64,000 bases of DNA from Propionispora sp. 2/2-37 (GTDB lineage Bacteria > Bacillota > Negativicutes > Propionisporales > Propionisporaceae), in contig NZ_CYSP01000004.1 of assembly GCF_001298735.1 (NCBI RefSeq), forward strand, positions 62,001-126,000. The letters run 5' to 3'. The translations under genes were made by a program, and so were the position numbers. The notes below the pieces were generated by a model that had not been told where the DNA came from, made no database searches, and saw only the letters and a program-made list of their open reading frames with translations. Positions 36,635-47,427 of this stretch are shown in pieces; within the stretch, counting starts at the first letter, position 1; each line of letters begins with the position of its first letter.

Positions 36635-38521
36635 TTATTCTATGGCGTTTTCTTGAATATACAACGTAACATCATCCAGTGAACCCCAGTTTCCAGCATT
36701 CGCTTCGTTGTACATTCCGATAGTAATTTTGCCGCTGGTCACAGGGATACCTTTAATCGTCCACTGATGCCATTTGTTCCAGCCGTCGTTTTTTATTTCC
36801 GCTGTTAATTTTTCTCCGCCATAATCAGCGGCAAACAACTGCATGCTTTTTTCGCCGCCACCGCCTTGTGTCCAACCGGATAAAGTATATTTGCCCTTCT
36901 TTAAACCGGTGATCGTCTGCTTTACTGTGAATTTAAACGTTTTATCCGCCCAGTAGTGAAGCGCGTATTTATCACGGACATCCCCAGATGAACTGCTTAT
37001 ATTTACAGCACCGGTATCACCCTCGATTGCCCAGTTATCAAAGTTATTGATTTCAAACCCCGAATTTCTAACTAAATTGACTTTATTATCTACTGTGATC
37101 CGGGCAGTTGCAGTTAGCGGAGTCCTCGCGACTGTTCCGTATAAAGTGTAGTGACCGACTTTATCATAGACGGTGCCGGGGTTATTCCAGCTAACCGGAA
37201 CAGCTTTGACTGAATCGTCGCTATAACGTACGCTGACGACTTTCGGCATATCCAAAGACTGGTTAACACTGGCTTTAACCTCAACCGGGTATGCCTCTTC
37301 CATTACCGCTTCCACATAACGTCCGTTCGGATCAGCTGCGCGGTTAAATACATCCATGGATTCCAAAACCTTGCCGTCGAAATCAAACATGGCCTGGTTT
37401 TCCCATTCATTGCCTTCCCCGGTTTTCCATGGGGCTTGGGGATTCGGAATCCAGTCAGGCTCCCAATAAAAAATCCCTAATCCCTTTTTGCCCGGTACTT
37501 TAACTACCGCCTCCATCACATTACGGATACAGGTTGCCTGTCCCTGCACGCTTGCTTTATAGCCGCTCAGTTTTTCTTCCGGCGCACCAAAAGCATTTTT
37601 TTGTGTATCCGCATTGTCCAGCGTAAAGCCATAGGCGGTTTCCACGACAATAACGTCTTTATTGTAACGGGCACTGATATCGTTCATATTATTTTGCAGT
37701 TGTTCCAGCGTACCGTGCCAAACAGGATAATACGACAAGCCGATAATATCAAAGTCATTAACTTTTTGATTTTTCGTCATTTCATCGAAAAAGCTGCGGT
37801 AAAGTCCGTTATCGCCGCCGTTGGCGAGATGAATCATGAGCTTGGTATAGTGTTCACTGTCCACATCTCTAACTGCCCTTAACCCGGCTTTCACCAATCC
37901 GGCAAAAACTTTGTAGCCACCGGCATTGGAGCCTGTAAGTTGACCTTCAGGCCAGAGCATACCGTTATTCAGTTCATTACCAATCTGCACCATTTCCGGC
38001 ATAATTCCCCGGGCTTTAAAATCCTGCATTACTTTTTTGGTAAATTCATAAACATCCTTTTCAAGCTGTTTACCGCTATGATTGGCCCATGCAGCCGGTT
38101 TATTTTGTTTACCGGGATCTGCCCACCAGTCGCTATAATGGAAGTCAATCAAGACTTTCATACCTAGTTTTTTGGCACGAGCCGCCATTTCCAGGGCTTT
38201 CGCCTCATCGGTGTTGCCGCCGCCAACTTCCAAGCCGTTGACTTCAGGATTATTCCAGATTCTCAGGCGAACCCAGTTAATTCCGTGCTCTTTTAGTATC
38301 TCCATGCAATCTCTTGCGACACCGTTATCATCATAAAATTTACTTCCGGTCATTTCAAGTTGTTTGAGCATGGAAATATCCGCACCTTTAATGAAATCCG
38401 GACTGATTCCAACAATCGGATTAACCTGAATACTCTCTGCCGCAGCGTTCAAAGTGCATAACATTGTATAACCAAATACCAAGGCCGCTAAAACTAGAGA
38501 AGGCAAAATTTTTCTTTTCAT
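36635..38521 (-). CDS. ganB: secreted endo-beta-1,4-galactanase (GH53) with Ig-like and CBM61-like modules
   Basis: The 628-residue protein has a signal peptide (LPSLVLAALVFGYTMLCTLNAAAE). A GH53 catalytic domain follows to about residue 395: DFIKGADISMLKQLE, WVRLRIWNNP, VLIDFHYSDWWADPGKQ, the acid/base Glu in MVQIGNELNNGMLW, FDIIGLSYYPVWHG and the nucleophile in VVETAYGFT. Next is a bacterial Ig-like (Big_4) domain (PKVVSVRYSDDSVKAVPVSW). The last 150 residues (LVRNSGFEINNFDNW) form a carbohydrate-binding module of the CBM61 type that binds galactan. It cleaves beta-1,4-galactan in type I arabinogalactan outside the cell. It is the last gene of the lac/galactan operon. Confidence 0.93.
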   Translation of the reverse strand: MKRKILPSLVLAALVFGYTMLCTLNAAAESIQVNPIVGISPDFIKGADISMLKQLEMTGSKFYDDNGVARDCMEILKEHGINWVRLRIWNNPEVNGLEVGGGNTDEAKALEMAARAKKLGMKVLIDFHYSDWWADPGKQNKPAAWANHSGKQLEKDVYEFTKKVMQDFKARGIMPEMVQIGNELNNGMLWPEGQLTGSNAGGYKVFAGLVKAGLRAVRDVDSEHYTKLMIHLANGGDNGLYRSFFDEMTKNQKVNDFDIIGLSYYPVWHGTLEQLQNNMNDISARYNKDVIVVETAYGFTLDNADTQKNAFGAPEEKLSGYKASVQGQATCIRNVMEAVVKVPGKKGLGIFYWEPDWIPNPQAPWKTGEGNEWENQAMFDFDGKVLESMDVFNRAADPNGRYVEAVMEEAYPVEVKASVNQSLDMPKVVSVRYSDDSVKAVPVSWNNPGTVYDKVGHYTLYGTVARTPLTATARITVDNKVNLVRNSGFEINNFDNWAIEGDTGAVNISSSSGDVRDKYALHYWADKTFKFTVKQTITGLKKGKYTLSGWTQGGGGEKSMQLFAADYGGEKLTAEIKNDGWNKWHQWTIKGIPVTSGKITIGMYNEANAGNWGSLDDVTLYIQENAIE

Positions 38522-38609
38522 ATTCTCACTCCTTTACTTTCTCCTTGTCAAAGTACTTTTATCATTACATTATGACCTCAAGACACGATTACATATGTTT
38601 TTACTGCAT

Positions 38610-39974
38610 TTAGAAACTAAACGATAAAGATGCGTTATATGAAGGTTTATAAGAATCAAACCCGGCACGGCCTGAATCATAGGGTTTAAGCTTATAATAG
38701 TTAATTTCTAAATTGGTATTGGCTGCCAGCATATAGCTTACGCCAACCCCCCAGCCCTTCTGACCGTCATTACCCAGTCCGTCGCCTCCGCTTATATTTA
38801 ATATATGCCCCCAGCCCGTCGAGTCTATTGCCCAATTGCCAAACTTCAGGTATTCTAAATACACATTATATGTATTTGCTTTGTTCCATTGCTGATTTCC
38901 CCAAGTCAGCCGGCTCCACCAGCCATTTTTTTGCGCATTATCCGGCAGTCCGGCGGCCCGGTTCGTAACACCTTCAGCAAGTAGATTTAATTTATCACTC
39001 AATTGCGTTTTAAAGCCGTAAGCATATTGCTTTAACATAAACGGTGCTTTCCAGGTACCATTGCCGTAATCATCCCGGTTAAGGTTTACCGTATTATCCG
39101 AATTGCTGGTTTTCAAATAGGCAAGCGTGGCTGTGGTACGGTCATTGACCGGTACGCTGATATTAGCTAAAAAGGCATTCATGGAATAGTCCCGCCAGTT
39201 TTCCGCCGTCAAATCACCCCAGCCTGCAGATATTTGGGCCTTGCCCAAATCATAAGTCGCATAAATACCGTCAACCGGGTTGTCCCACCAGATAACCCCC
39301 TGCCCCAGGCTGACAGCAATTCGACCGGCGGCCACGTTTAAATTATCATGATTCCAATTCAAGCCCAGCAAATCAAGATAGGCACTATTGTGCTGACCTT
39401 GCGCATTATGATACTCACCCCAGCCGGTATCCTGATTCGTCGTATTTTCCATTTTAACCCGCCCGATGACACTGACATTCTCTGCGGGGGTTCCATAAAA
39501 GCCCAGACGAACCCTTTGCTGAATTCTCTTGGAATTTCCATACTTACTGTCATCTCTTATATCATTATTATAATTTTTTTGATAACGGAACCTGGCGTCA
39601 CCATACCATTTAAAAGAGGACATGTTATTTTCCACATTAGTCAGACGAACACCTAGGTTTTTCAGTTCGTCCGAAAATTCATTCGCCAGTTTCTCCAGTG
39701 CCGCCTTATCTTCAGCGTCTGCTTTTTCCTCATTCGACATTGCCTTAGCTACAAGCTCGGCCATTTCGTAACGGGTGATTGCTTTTTCACCGCGGAAATC
39801 CTCATCCCCATATCCGTCAATCAGCCCTTCATGCACTAACTTTTCAACCGCCGGATAGGCCCAATGATCTTTGGGCACACTGGAAAACGGATTGGTAGCA
39901 GCAAACGCGATACCTGAAAAACTAAAAATACTAAAAACAAGAGTAACGGCAAGAAACTTCCTTCTCGCTTTCAT
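38610..39974 (-). CDS. SLH-domain outer-membrane porin
   Basis: The 454-residue protein has a signal peptide (FLAVTLVFSIFSFSGIAFA) and one SLH domain (DHWAYPAVEKLVHEGLIDGYGDEDFRGEKAITRYEMAELVAKAM). A short coiled coil follows (residues 85-120), then a beta-barrel ending in SLSFSF, the aromatic-terminal signal for outer-membrane insertion. This SLH-plus-barrel design is typical of Negativicutes, where the SLH part grips polyaminated peptidoglycan. The ATG at 39974 follows GAGAGGAAG. Its place between lacG and the galactanase gene suggests a porin for galacto-oligosaccharides, which is inference from context. Confidence 0.9.
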   Translation of the reverse strand: MKARRKFLAVTLVFSIFSFSGIAFAATNPFSSVPKDHWAYPAVEKLVHEGLIDGYGDEDFRGEKAITRYEMAELVAKAMSNEEKADAEDKAALEKLANEFSDELKNLGVRLTNVENNMSSFKWYGDARFRYQKNYNNDIRDDSKYGNSKRIQQRVRLGFYGTPAENVSVIGRVKMENTTNQDTGWGEYHNAQGQHNSAYLDLLGLNWNHDNLNVAAGRIAVSLGQGVIWWDNPVDGIYATYDLGKAQISAGWGDLTAENWRDYSMNAFLANISVPVNDRTTATLAYLKTSNSDNTVNLNRDDYGNGTWKAPFMLKQYAYGFKTQLSDKLNLLAEGVTNRAAGLPDNAQKNGWWSRLTWGNQQWNKANTYNVYLEYLKFGNWAIDSTGWGHILNISGGDGLGNDGQKGWGVGVSYMLAANTNLEINYYKLKPYDSGRAGFDSYKPSYNASLSFSF

Positions 39975-40029
39975 CGCAATCGAACTTCCTCTCAATATAA
40001 TTTTTCTGGACGATTTGTTTATGATGAAG

Positions 40030-41460
40030 TTAGAATTCTTGAATTTCATCTCCTTTCAGCAGACGCTTTGTTTGCGACATTTTTTTATACCAAAAGGCAC
40101 TTTTTTTAGGATAACGCTGTTGTGTTGCAAAATCCACATAAAACAAACCGTAGCGTTTATTAAACCCATTTGACCAGGAAAGCATATCCAGCAACGACCA
40201 TACATAATACCCTTTAACAACTACCCCCTCTTGAATCGCTTTCAAAAGCACCTCCAGGTGTTTATAAATGTATTCGATCCGCGGCGTATCATCAATTTTC
40301 CCGTCAATAAAATCGTCTTTATACCCCATGCCGTTCTCTGTAATATAGATTTTTTTATAGTTCGGATATTCTCGTTTGATCCGGTGAAGCATGTTATACA
40401 TACCTTGCGGATAAATAGGCCAGTCCCAATCCGTTGTTTCCACTTCCGGATTGCCAACACGGGCGCCGATTCCTTTTAACCCGAATACGCTTGTTCCTTT
40501 TTCACCTGTGCCGTTATGATAAATGCGGCTTTCGCCTTCATAGGCTTGCAAAAAATGGCTGGAATAATAATTCATGCCAAGAAAATCAATCTTTTGCGCA
40601 GCTTCCCGGAGGATCTGCATATCACCATTTTCCATCGTGAATGAACCACGATTCTGCATTAATATATCCTGCACCGTCGCCAGTGTTTCGGCTTCATATC
40701 CGCCTTTAAAACATGCGTCGAGCATGAAACGATTGGCCAGCATATCGTCCAAATAAGCTGCACGCTGGTCCTCAGGCTTATCGCTGATGGGGCATTTTCC
40801 TTCCAACGTATGGACAATGCCGATTTCCCCGGGCAGGTTCATACTTTTATAAAGCAACAGTACTCTTGCATGGGCAATCATCATATTATGCATGATTTGT
40901 ACTGCTTTCGGGATGTCGTATTGAATGCTTGGCGGGAAATTTCCGATAATATAGCCATTCTGGGCAACAGCCCAAGGTTCATTAAAGGTGGCCCATTTCT
41001 TTACGCGATCACCAAAATGGTCAAAGCAAACTTTTGCATATCTAACGAAATGGTCAATATTTTCGCGATTTAGCCAATCTCCATTTTGAAATAAACTCTG
41101 CGGCGTATCAAAATGATGTAAAGTGACAAATGGATCTACACCATTTGCCAAGCACTCGTCGATCAAACCGTTATAATAAGCAAGCCCCTGATGATTCACC
41201 TCTCCACTGCCATCGGAAATCACTCTGCTCCAGGAAATCGAAATTCTAATACCGTTTACACCAAACTGATTCGCTACATGCAGATCGTCTTTATATTTAT
41301 GATAAAAATCACTGGCAACATCACCGTTAAATCTGCTGCCCGGCCGACTGAGATATTCATCCCAGCAGCAAGGCCCACGGCCATCCTCTTTCGCTCCTCC
41401 TTCCACCTGATAAGCGGCTGTCGCTCCTCCAAATATGAAATCATCGGCAAACTTTTTCAT
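40030..41460 (-). CDS. lacG: 6-phospho-beta-galactosidase (GH1)
   Basis: The 476-residue GH1 enzyme has the acid/base Glu 161 in FNEPWAVAQNGY and the nucleophile Glu 375 in IYITENGMGY. The C-terminal LSWSNGFNKRYGLFYVDFATQQRYPKKSAFWYK is nearly identical to staphylococcal LacG, including the lysine and tyrosine that hold the 6-phosphate. It hydrolyses lactose 6-phosphate and similar PTS products such as phosphorylated galactobiose to galactose 6-phosphate. It is downstream of lacE by 14 bases. Confidence 0.95.
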   Translation of the reverse strand: MKKFADDFIFGGATAAYQVEGGAKEDGRGPCCWDEYLSRPGSRFNGDVASDFYHKYKDDLHVANQFGVNGIRISISWSRVISDGSGEVNHQGLAYYNGLIDECLANGVDPFVTLHHFDTPQSLFQNGDWLNRENIDHFVRYAKVCFDHFGDRVKKWATFNEPWAVAQNGYIIGNFPPSIQYDIPKAVQIMHNMMIAHARVLLLYKSMNLPGEIGIVHTLEGKCPISDKPEDQRAAYLDDMLANRFMLDACFKGGYEAETLATVQDILMQNRGSFTMENGDMQILREAAQKIDFLGMNYYSSHFLQAYEGESRIYHNGTGEKGTSVFGLKGIGARVGNPEVETTDWDWPIYPQGMYNMLHRIKREYPNYKKIYITENGMGYKDDFIDGKIDDTPRIEYIYKHLEVLLKAIQEGVVVKGYYVWSLLDMLSWSNGFNKRYGLFYVDFATQQRYPKKSAFWYKKMSQTKRLLKGDEIQEF

Positions 41461-41474
41461 GATCGGCTTCCTTT

Positions 41475-43151
41475 CTAATTATGGATTGAATTTAAAACGA
41501 AATGTAATGCGGCTTCCGGATCTCGCGTCAATTTAACATATTCCGCCCCGGAAGTTGTTGCAGATTTTACCCCTTTCGCGTCACAGTCACGTTTTAGCTC
41601 TTCATACATGGATGCCATCTGCGGCGCCAATACAATTAGATCAAAATCTGTCATTTTCTCTTTATGCTGCCCGTAGGCCATAGCAATCGAGTCTAAGTTC
41701 ACATTTTTTTCTTTTGCACCTTTTGTTATGGATTTTGCCAGCATACTACTGGTGGCTCCGCTCGCACAAAGTACCAGCACCGACAATTCCTTACCTTCAT
41801 GCTTTACTAATTCTACTTTGTTTGCAACTGCTTCTTCAAAAATGGCTTGTTTAATAGTGACAGCCGGCACTGCTTCATCATGCAATTCCAGTTCTCTTGC
41901 TATTAGTTGCCTGTCGTATACTTTGAAAAACGGATAATATACGATTGCATCGACAATCAGTAAAAGCGGCGCCAATACAAACGACAGTTTGGCAAAACCA
42001 GTACCTAAGATTAAGCCGATTGTGCCGGGGGTCGTCCACGGGAGAATGTAAACAAAACCATTCATACCTAAGTTGTCGATAAAAAATTTAAACAACCACA
42101 CATTTAATACCGGAGTCAAAATGAACGGTACAAAAAATACCGGGTTTAACACAATGGGAGCGCCAAAGAGAATGGGCTCATTGACGGCAAAAGTAACCGG
42201 TACGATCGAAGTCTTGCCCACCGCTTTCAACTGTTTTGACTTGGCCATAAAGGCGCACATAGCTGCAAACATTAAGGTGGCACCCGTACCGCCTAACGTT
42301 GCTACGAAATAAGAGGTCCCATGGGTTAGTGCATAGGACGCATGTTCGCCGGCTTGAAATAATTTCAAATTCGCTTCAATATTCGCAATATAAATTGCCG
42401 TCACAGCAGGCTCTACAATAGATGGGCCATGGATACCAGTAAACCAGAACATAGCCATAGCACCATATATAACGGCTAAACCAATATACCCATCGGCGGC
42501 AGTAAACAACGGTTTGAAAATTTCTAGAATCCAAGCACTGAAAACCATTCCCGTAATACCTTTAAATACAATGCTGAACAGCCAGAAAAATAAAACCGAA
42601 ACCGCCAGGGGAATCAAATCGGCAAAAGTCTGCGATATGTTATGCGGAACTTCTTCCGGCATTTTAATCGTAATATTCTTTTTTACACAAAACTTATAAA
42701 TATTCGGAATAATGAAAGCAACAAAAAAGGCCGATAACAACCCCTTGGTTCCCATGTATTCGCTCGAAAATCCGCCCTTAATGGAATCAACGCTCAACAA
42801 TAAGAAACAACAAATAGCTACAATCATGACCGAAACCGGATTGATCTGTCTCAACTTCGGTAAAAGATTATTAAATTTGTCCGTCAGGCTCTTGGCAATC
42901 GTCGCAACCATTAAAACCGATAATATCCCCATGGAATAATTGTAAGCCCGCCACAGTACGGCACTGATATGATCTGGCCAAACGTAACCGAAAATATCCG
43001 GTACACAGGCCACCAGGATAAACATGCTGGAAAATAAAACAACCGGTATACAACTAACAAAACCATCCCTGACCGCCCTTAAATAAGGATTATTTGAAAC
43101 CTGCTCAAAAAATGGCTTCATTGTTTCGATCAACTGAATTATTTTTTCCAT
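41475..43151 (-). CDS. lacE: PTS lactose-family EIICB
   Basis: The 558-residue protein has an N-terminal EIIC of the lactose/cellobiose type with about ten membrane helices and the conserved stretches VNEPILFGAPIVLNPVFFVPF and TPGTIGLILGTG. It ends in an EIIB domain with phosphocysteine 462 in VLVLCASGATSSMLAKSI. It imports lactose or another beta-galactoside and phosphorylates it at C6. The EIIA is the next gene upstream, lacF. Confidence 0.95.
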   Translation of the reverse strand: MEKIIQLIETMKPFFEQVSNNPYLRAVRDGFVSCIPVVLFSSMFILVACVPDIFGYVWPDHISAVLWRAYNYSMGILSVLMVATIAKSLTDKFNNLLPKLRQINPVSVMIVAICCFLLLSVDSIKGGFSSEYMGTKGLLSAFFVAFIIPNIYKFCVKKNITIKMPEEVPHNISQTFADLIPLAVSVLFFWLFSIVFKGITGMVFSAWILEIFKPLFTAADGYIGLAVIYGAMAMFWFTGIHGPSIVEPAVTAIYIANIEANLKLFQAGEHASYALTHGTSYFVATLGGTGATLMFAAMCAFMAKSKQLKAVGKTSIVPVTFAVNEPILFGAPIVLNPVFFVPFILTPVLNVWLFKFFIDNLGMNGFVYILPWTTPGTIGLILGTGFAKLSFVLAPLLLIVDAIVYYPFFKVYDRQLIARELELHDEAVPAVTIKQAIFEEAVANKVELVKHEGKELSVLVLCASGATSSMLAKSITKGAKEKNVNLDSIAMAYGQHKEKMTDFDLIVLAPQMASMYEELKRDCDAKGVKSATTSGAEYVKLTRDPEAALHFVLNSIHN

Positions 43152-43174
43152 GTCACTTCAACTCTCTTTCTTTA

Positions 43175-43480
43175 TCATTTTTTGTACAAATTAACCAGGC
43201 TTTTAACAAGGTCTCTCAACAGCATCACCGTCATTAAATGATCCTGGGCATGCACCATCAAAAAGCTCATGTCTAATTTTTCACCCGCGGCTTCTTTCTG
43301 CAACATAGCCGTCTGGGTATTATGAGCTTGGGTAATCAAATCATTCCCCTCCTGAATCAAGCTTTCTACCTTGCCATACTCCCCCCGGCTTGCCGCTTCC
43401 AAAGCTTCCATATACTTTGATCGGGCATCCCCCGCATAAGCCACAATTTCCACTGTAATCATTTGCAATTCTTCATCCAC
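43175..43480 (-). CDS. lacF: PTS lactose-family EIIA
   Basis: The 101-residue all-helical protein carries the EIIA-Lac phosphohistidine motif FLMVHAQDHLMTVML (His 77). It passes phosphate from HPr to the LacE EIIB domain. The start is a GTG at 43480, preceded by AGGGGGATC. The frame is open further upstream but extends into lacC and gives no family homology. The length matches EIIA-Lac, usually 103 to 105 residues. Confidence 0.93.
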   Translation of the reverse strand: MDEELQMITVEIVAYAGDARSKYMEALEAASRGEYGKVESLIQEGNDLITQAHNTQTAMLQKEAAGEKLDMSFLMVHAQDHLMTVMLLRDLVKSLVNLYKK

Positions 43481-43502
43481 AATTCTGATCCCCCTGAGTT
43501 TA

Positions 43503-44474
43503 TTATTTGAGTGGGCATTGTACCATAATTCGATTAGTTTTTTTTGAAACATAAGCCTGAACATGGACTTCTTTTGTAAACCTTTTAACCTGTTCAGCAT
43601 TTACCTGTCCGACTCCCGAATGCACCGCATTAGAAAGAGCACAAGCATTTGCAAACTTCAGCACTTCTGCAACCTTATAATTTTTATACAAAGCATAAGC
43701 CAGCCCGCTGACTAACGAATCACCGCAGCCTACCGTATTGGTTACTGCGATATTGGGAACCCGAACAACAAACTGCCCCAAACTACCGTTGAGTATCATC
43801 CCGCTTCTCCCCATCGATACACACACATTTTCCGCTCCCAGTTGCAACAGCAAGGATGAACTCGTAAACGCATCGTCCACCGTCTTAATCTTCATTCCGG
43901 TAATATATTCCAGTTCCTCTTCATTAGGCTTGACTAGAAAGGGCTGTTCTTTAATCGCCATACGCAGGCTTTCTCCCGAAGAATCTAAAATAAATCTCAC
44001 TTCGGCTGCTTTGCATATTCTGGCAATTTTCCCGTAATAGTCGGTTGGGATACCTTTTGCAAGACTGCCCGAGCCAACCAGAATCTTTGTTCTTTTTATG
44101 TTTCTCCGCAATTGCTGCTCAAAACGTTCCAGTTCTTCCGGTAAAATATCCGGCCCGCTTTCCAGGACTTCAGTCGAAAGCCCCTTATCATCCCGAAAAT
44201 TCATGCAAATTCGAGTGGTCCCATGAATCGGGGTAAAACAATCGATTAGATTGCAGGCAGCTAGTTCCTGCTTAATAAAACCGCCGGTAAATCCACCCAG
44301 AAAGCCAAGACAACTAACCGTACCGCCAAGTGTGCTGATTACTCGCGAAACATTAAGACCTTTGCCTCCCGCCGTTGCAGTCACACTCTTTGCGCGCTGA
44401 ACTTTACCTAAAGCAAAATCCTCCAGTACATACGACCTGTCAACCGAAGGATTTAATGTAAGTACGGTAATCAT
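43503..44474 (-). CDS. lacC: tagatose-6-phosphate kinase (PfkB family)
   Basis: The 323-residue kinase starts MITVLTLNPSVDRSYVL and has the PfkB signatures ATAGGKGLNVSRV and VGCGDSLVSGLAYAL with the catalytic Asp. It phosphorylates tagatose 6-phosphate to the 1,6-bisphosphate; some relatives use fructose 1-phosphate, but the lac context favours LacC. The ATG at 44474 sits two bases past the aldolase stop with AGAGGG upstream. It is the only tagatose-6-phosphate kinase candidate in the window, so the gat operon probably depends on it too. Confidence 0.88.
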   Translation of the reverse strand: MITVLTLNPSVDRSYVLEDFALGKVQRAKSVTATAGGKGLNVSRVISTLGGTVSCLGFLGGFTGGFIKQELAACNLIDCFTPIHGTTRICMNFRDDKGLSTEVLESGPDILPEELERFEQQLRRNIKRTKILVGSGSLAKGIPTDYYGKIARICKAAEVRFILDSSGESLRMAIKEQPFLVKPNEEELEYITGMKIKTVDDAFTSSSLLLQLGAENVCVSMGRSGMILNGSLGQFVVRVPNIAVTNTVGCGDSLVSGLAYALYKNYKVAEVLKFANACALSNAVHSGVGQVNAEQVKRFTKEVHVQAYVSKKTNRIMVQCPLK

Positions 44475-44476
44475 AC

Positions 44477-45358
<882 letters not shown>

Positions 45359-45874
45359 TTAGTCGTGATAGAAGCCTTCATCCCACTTTTTTCGAAATTC
45401 GTCAAAGATATGGTCATTGGTAATGGTGTCATTTTCACCAATCATCGCATCAATTTTTTTGATTAGCTCCTTATTTTCCGGTGTCGGCTGGTATTTAGCC
45501 TGAATAAATGCTTCCAGAATGTATTCAATCGTACCGATTCCCACCACTCTGCCACCCATGCCAATGAGGTTGGCATTCAATTGTTCTTTGGCGTAAACTG
45601 CGCTTTGTACGTCTGTAACCAATGCACCGCGGACGCCTTTTACTTTCTGGGCGGCTACATTGATGCCAACACCGGTACCGCAAATACAAACTCCAAAATC
45701 CACTTTATTTTTAGCGACTGCAACACCCACCTTTCTTCCATAAATCGGATAGTGCGTGCGAACACAATCATAAGTGCCGCAGTCCATCACCTCATGTCCT
45801 TTATTTTTCAAAAACACAACCACTTTATCTTTGATATCTGTAACAATATGATCACAACCAATAGCTATTTTCAT
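45359..45874 (-). CDS. lacB: galactose-6-phosphate isomerase subunit LacB
   Basis: The 171-residue protein of the RpiB/LacAB family starts [23 protein letters not shown]. It has the catalytic Cys region [21 protein letters not shown] and the C-terminal [14 protein letters not shown] typical of LacB. With LacA it forms the isomerase that converts galactose 6-phosphate to tagatose 6-phosphate. It lies 14 bases downstream of lacA. Confidence 0.95.
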   Translation of the reverse strand: MKIAIGCDHIVTDIKDKVVVFLKNKGHEVMDCGTYDCVRTHYPIYGRKVGVAVAKNKVDFGVCICGTGVGINVAAQKVKGVRGALVTDVQSAVYAKEQLNANLIGMGGRVVGIGTIEYILEAFIQAKYQPTPENKELIKKIDAMIGENDTITNDHIFDEFRKKWDEGFYHD

Positions 45875-45888
45875 TTCTTATCCCTCTC

Positions 45889-46308
45889 TTATAGCATCCT
45901 GTTTAACATATCAATACGGACTTGATGCCGTCCGCCGTCGTACTCCGCTGTAGCAAAATTCAAAGCCAAGCAGCAGGAAAGCTCTTCCGCCGTTATATTA
46001 GCACCCAGTGTAATGATTTGCGTACGATTATGCATCCTGGTCATTTTCGATGTATAGTCTTCGTAAACCGGCGCACATATGATTTCTGAATTTTTATTGG
46101 CAATCATAAATGGTGCCACACCGTATGCGTCGATAACAATCCCCCTATCCGCCGCTTTATCTTCGATTGCTTTTACAACATTCATCGTAGCCTCAAATAT
46201 ATCGGACTCAGAAACATCTTGAACACTATAATTATGGTTTTCCATAATTTTTTCGATTTTCACTTTAAGTTTTTCGCCGCTTTTATCTGCGGCAATTGCC
46301 AATTTCAT
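45889..46308 (-). CDS. lacA: galactose-6-phosphate isomerase subunit LacA
   Basis: The 139-residue partner of LacB starts MKLAIAADKSGEKLKVKIE and ends FATAEYDGGRHQVRIDMLNRML. As is usual for LacA it lacks the catalytic Cys-Gly-Thr-Gly stretch seen in LacB and serves as the second subunit. The ATG at 46308 follows GTGAGG. It is the first gene of lacA-lacB-gatY-lacC-lacF-lacE-lacG-porin-ganB. Confidence 0.93.
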   Translation of the reverse strand: MKLAIAADKSGEKLKVKIEKIMENHNYSVQDVSESDIFEATMNVVKAIEDKAADRGIVIDAYGVAPFMIANKNSEIICAPVYEDYTSKMTRMHNRTQIITLGANITAEELSCCLALNFATAEYDGGRHQVRIDMLNRML

Positions 46309-46413
46309 TTGCATAACCTCACTTATCATCAAATTAAAACTTCTTTTGCTAAGTTCTGTCTGTGAACTTGTACCCATTATACTGCGTTGAAAATTGGTTT
46401 TGTTTTCTTTTTT

Positions 46414-46427
46414 TGAAAGCATTTTCA
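46414..46427. promoter_or_regulatory. cre-like catabolite-repression site upstream of lacA
   Basis: TGAAAGCATTTTCA matches 13 of 14 positions of the cre consensus TGWNANCGNTNWCA. It lies about 106 bp upstream of lacA, between the divergent regulator's promoter region and the operon, as expected for CcpA roadblock or promoter repression. Confidence 0.6.
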
Positions 46428-46487
46428 TACAAAAGGCAGAGTATTATTAATTTTTTCTCTTTTTCAACTTGACAAATTACTATTTTT

Positions 46488-46507
46488 TTAGTGAAAATAT
46501 ACTAAAT
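46488..46507. promoter_or_regulatory. small dyad in the lacA-regulator intergenic region
   Basis: TTTAGT (46488-46493) and ACTAAA (46502-46507) flank 8 bp, just upstream of the regulator gene and inside the AT-rich divergent promoter region. It is a plausible site for the RpiR regulator. TTGACA (46470-46475) with TATACT (46499-46504) is 23 bp apart and is not a standard promoter. Confidence 0.35.
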
Positions 46508-46544
46508 ATTGAATTGTGTTTTTTGTTGAACTGGGGGCAATCTA

Positions 46545-47312
46545 ATGTTAATTAAAATTGACCAATCTTTTTATAGGAAATTAACAGAGACAGAGCAGCA
46601 GATCATTACTTTCATTAACGAAAACGCAAGCAGAATATCTAACATGTCCATTAGCACCGTCGCCGAAGAGACTTTTTCCTCTTCAGCAACGGTCTCAAGA
46701 ACTGTCCGGAAATGCGGTATTAGCGGCTTTGCTGAGTTAAGATATCTGCTTTCCACCAAAAATACCGAATCTGGCGACCTGATTCAGGTCAATGAAATCT
46801 TGAAAAAATCCGTTTTAGAGGCAACGAATACTGTTGACCATTTATCCGTAAACGATACTTTAAAAGTAATTAGTCTTATCCAAAAAGCACCTAGAATTTA
46901 CATTTTATCCAGAGGGCTGACCGAGCTTGTTGCTAATGAGTTTTCTCTAAAGCTGCAATTGCTCGGTTATAATGTTTTTTCCATCTCCGATGCCGCCATC
47001 ATGCAGAAGGTAACTGCTGATGTTAAACGTGATGAATTGGTATTTATTTTTTCCTTATCCGGTAAAACGGAAGAATTAATCGTTTCTGCTGAAAATGCCG
47101 TATCCTGTGGTGCAAAGCTTATTACTTGTACCTGCGACGCAAATACGCCGCTGGTTAAAATGGCGACTATTCCCTTCATTGGTTATAAGCATCAACATAT
47201 TTCTATAAAAAAAGTAGATGCTACCTCCCGTTTTCCTTTATACATCTTATCTAGAATCCTTATCGACTACTTAATCCTAGAAAAAGAAAAACCAAAGAAA
47301 ATATCTTTATAA
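46545..47312 (+). CDS. RpiR-family regulator of the lac/galactan operon
   Basis: The 255-residue protein has an N-terminal RpiR helix-turn-helix (QQIITFINENASRISNMSISTVAEETF then SSATVSRTVRKCGISGFAELR). A SIS sugar-phosphate-binding domain follows (RIYILSRGLTELVANEFSLKLQLLG, FSLSGKTEELI). Such regulators sense a phosphosugar; here galactose 6-phosphate or tagatose 6-phosphate is the obvious guess. It is divergent from the lac operon. Staphylococcal and streptococcal lac operons use DeoR-type LacR instead. Confidence 0.9.
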   Translation: MLIKIDQSFYRKLTETEQQIITFINENASRISNMSISTVAEETFSSSATVSRTVRKCGISGFAELRYLLSTKNTESGDLIQVNEILKKSVLEATNTVDHLSVNDTLKVISLIQKAPRIYILSRGLTELVANEFSLKLQLLGYNVFSISDAAIMQKVTADVKRDELVFIFSLSGKTEELIVSAENAVSCGAKLITCTCDANTPLVKMATIPFIGYKHQHISIKKVDATSRFPLYILSRILIDYLILEKEKPKKISL

Positions 47313-47427
47313 AAAAAGAAGATCCCCCTTTCAAGATCTTCAAGTTATATACAATCGTAATTCAAATCTGTTATTCTCTATTTTTTAAACCCATGGACCG
47401 TATTTCCGAGTGTCTACGCTACTAAAA

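Noticed and set aside
46470-46504. TTGACA and TATACT as the promoter of the RpiR gene
   Set aside because: The spacer is 23 bp, well outside the working range, so I do not call it a promoter.
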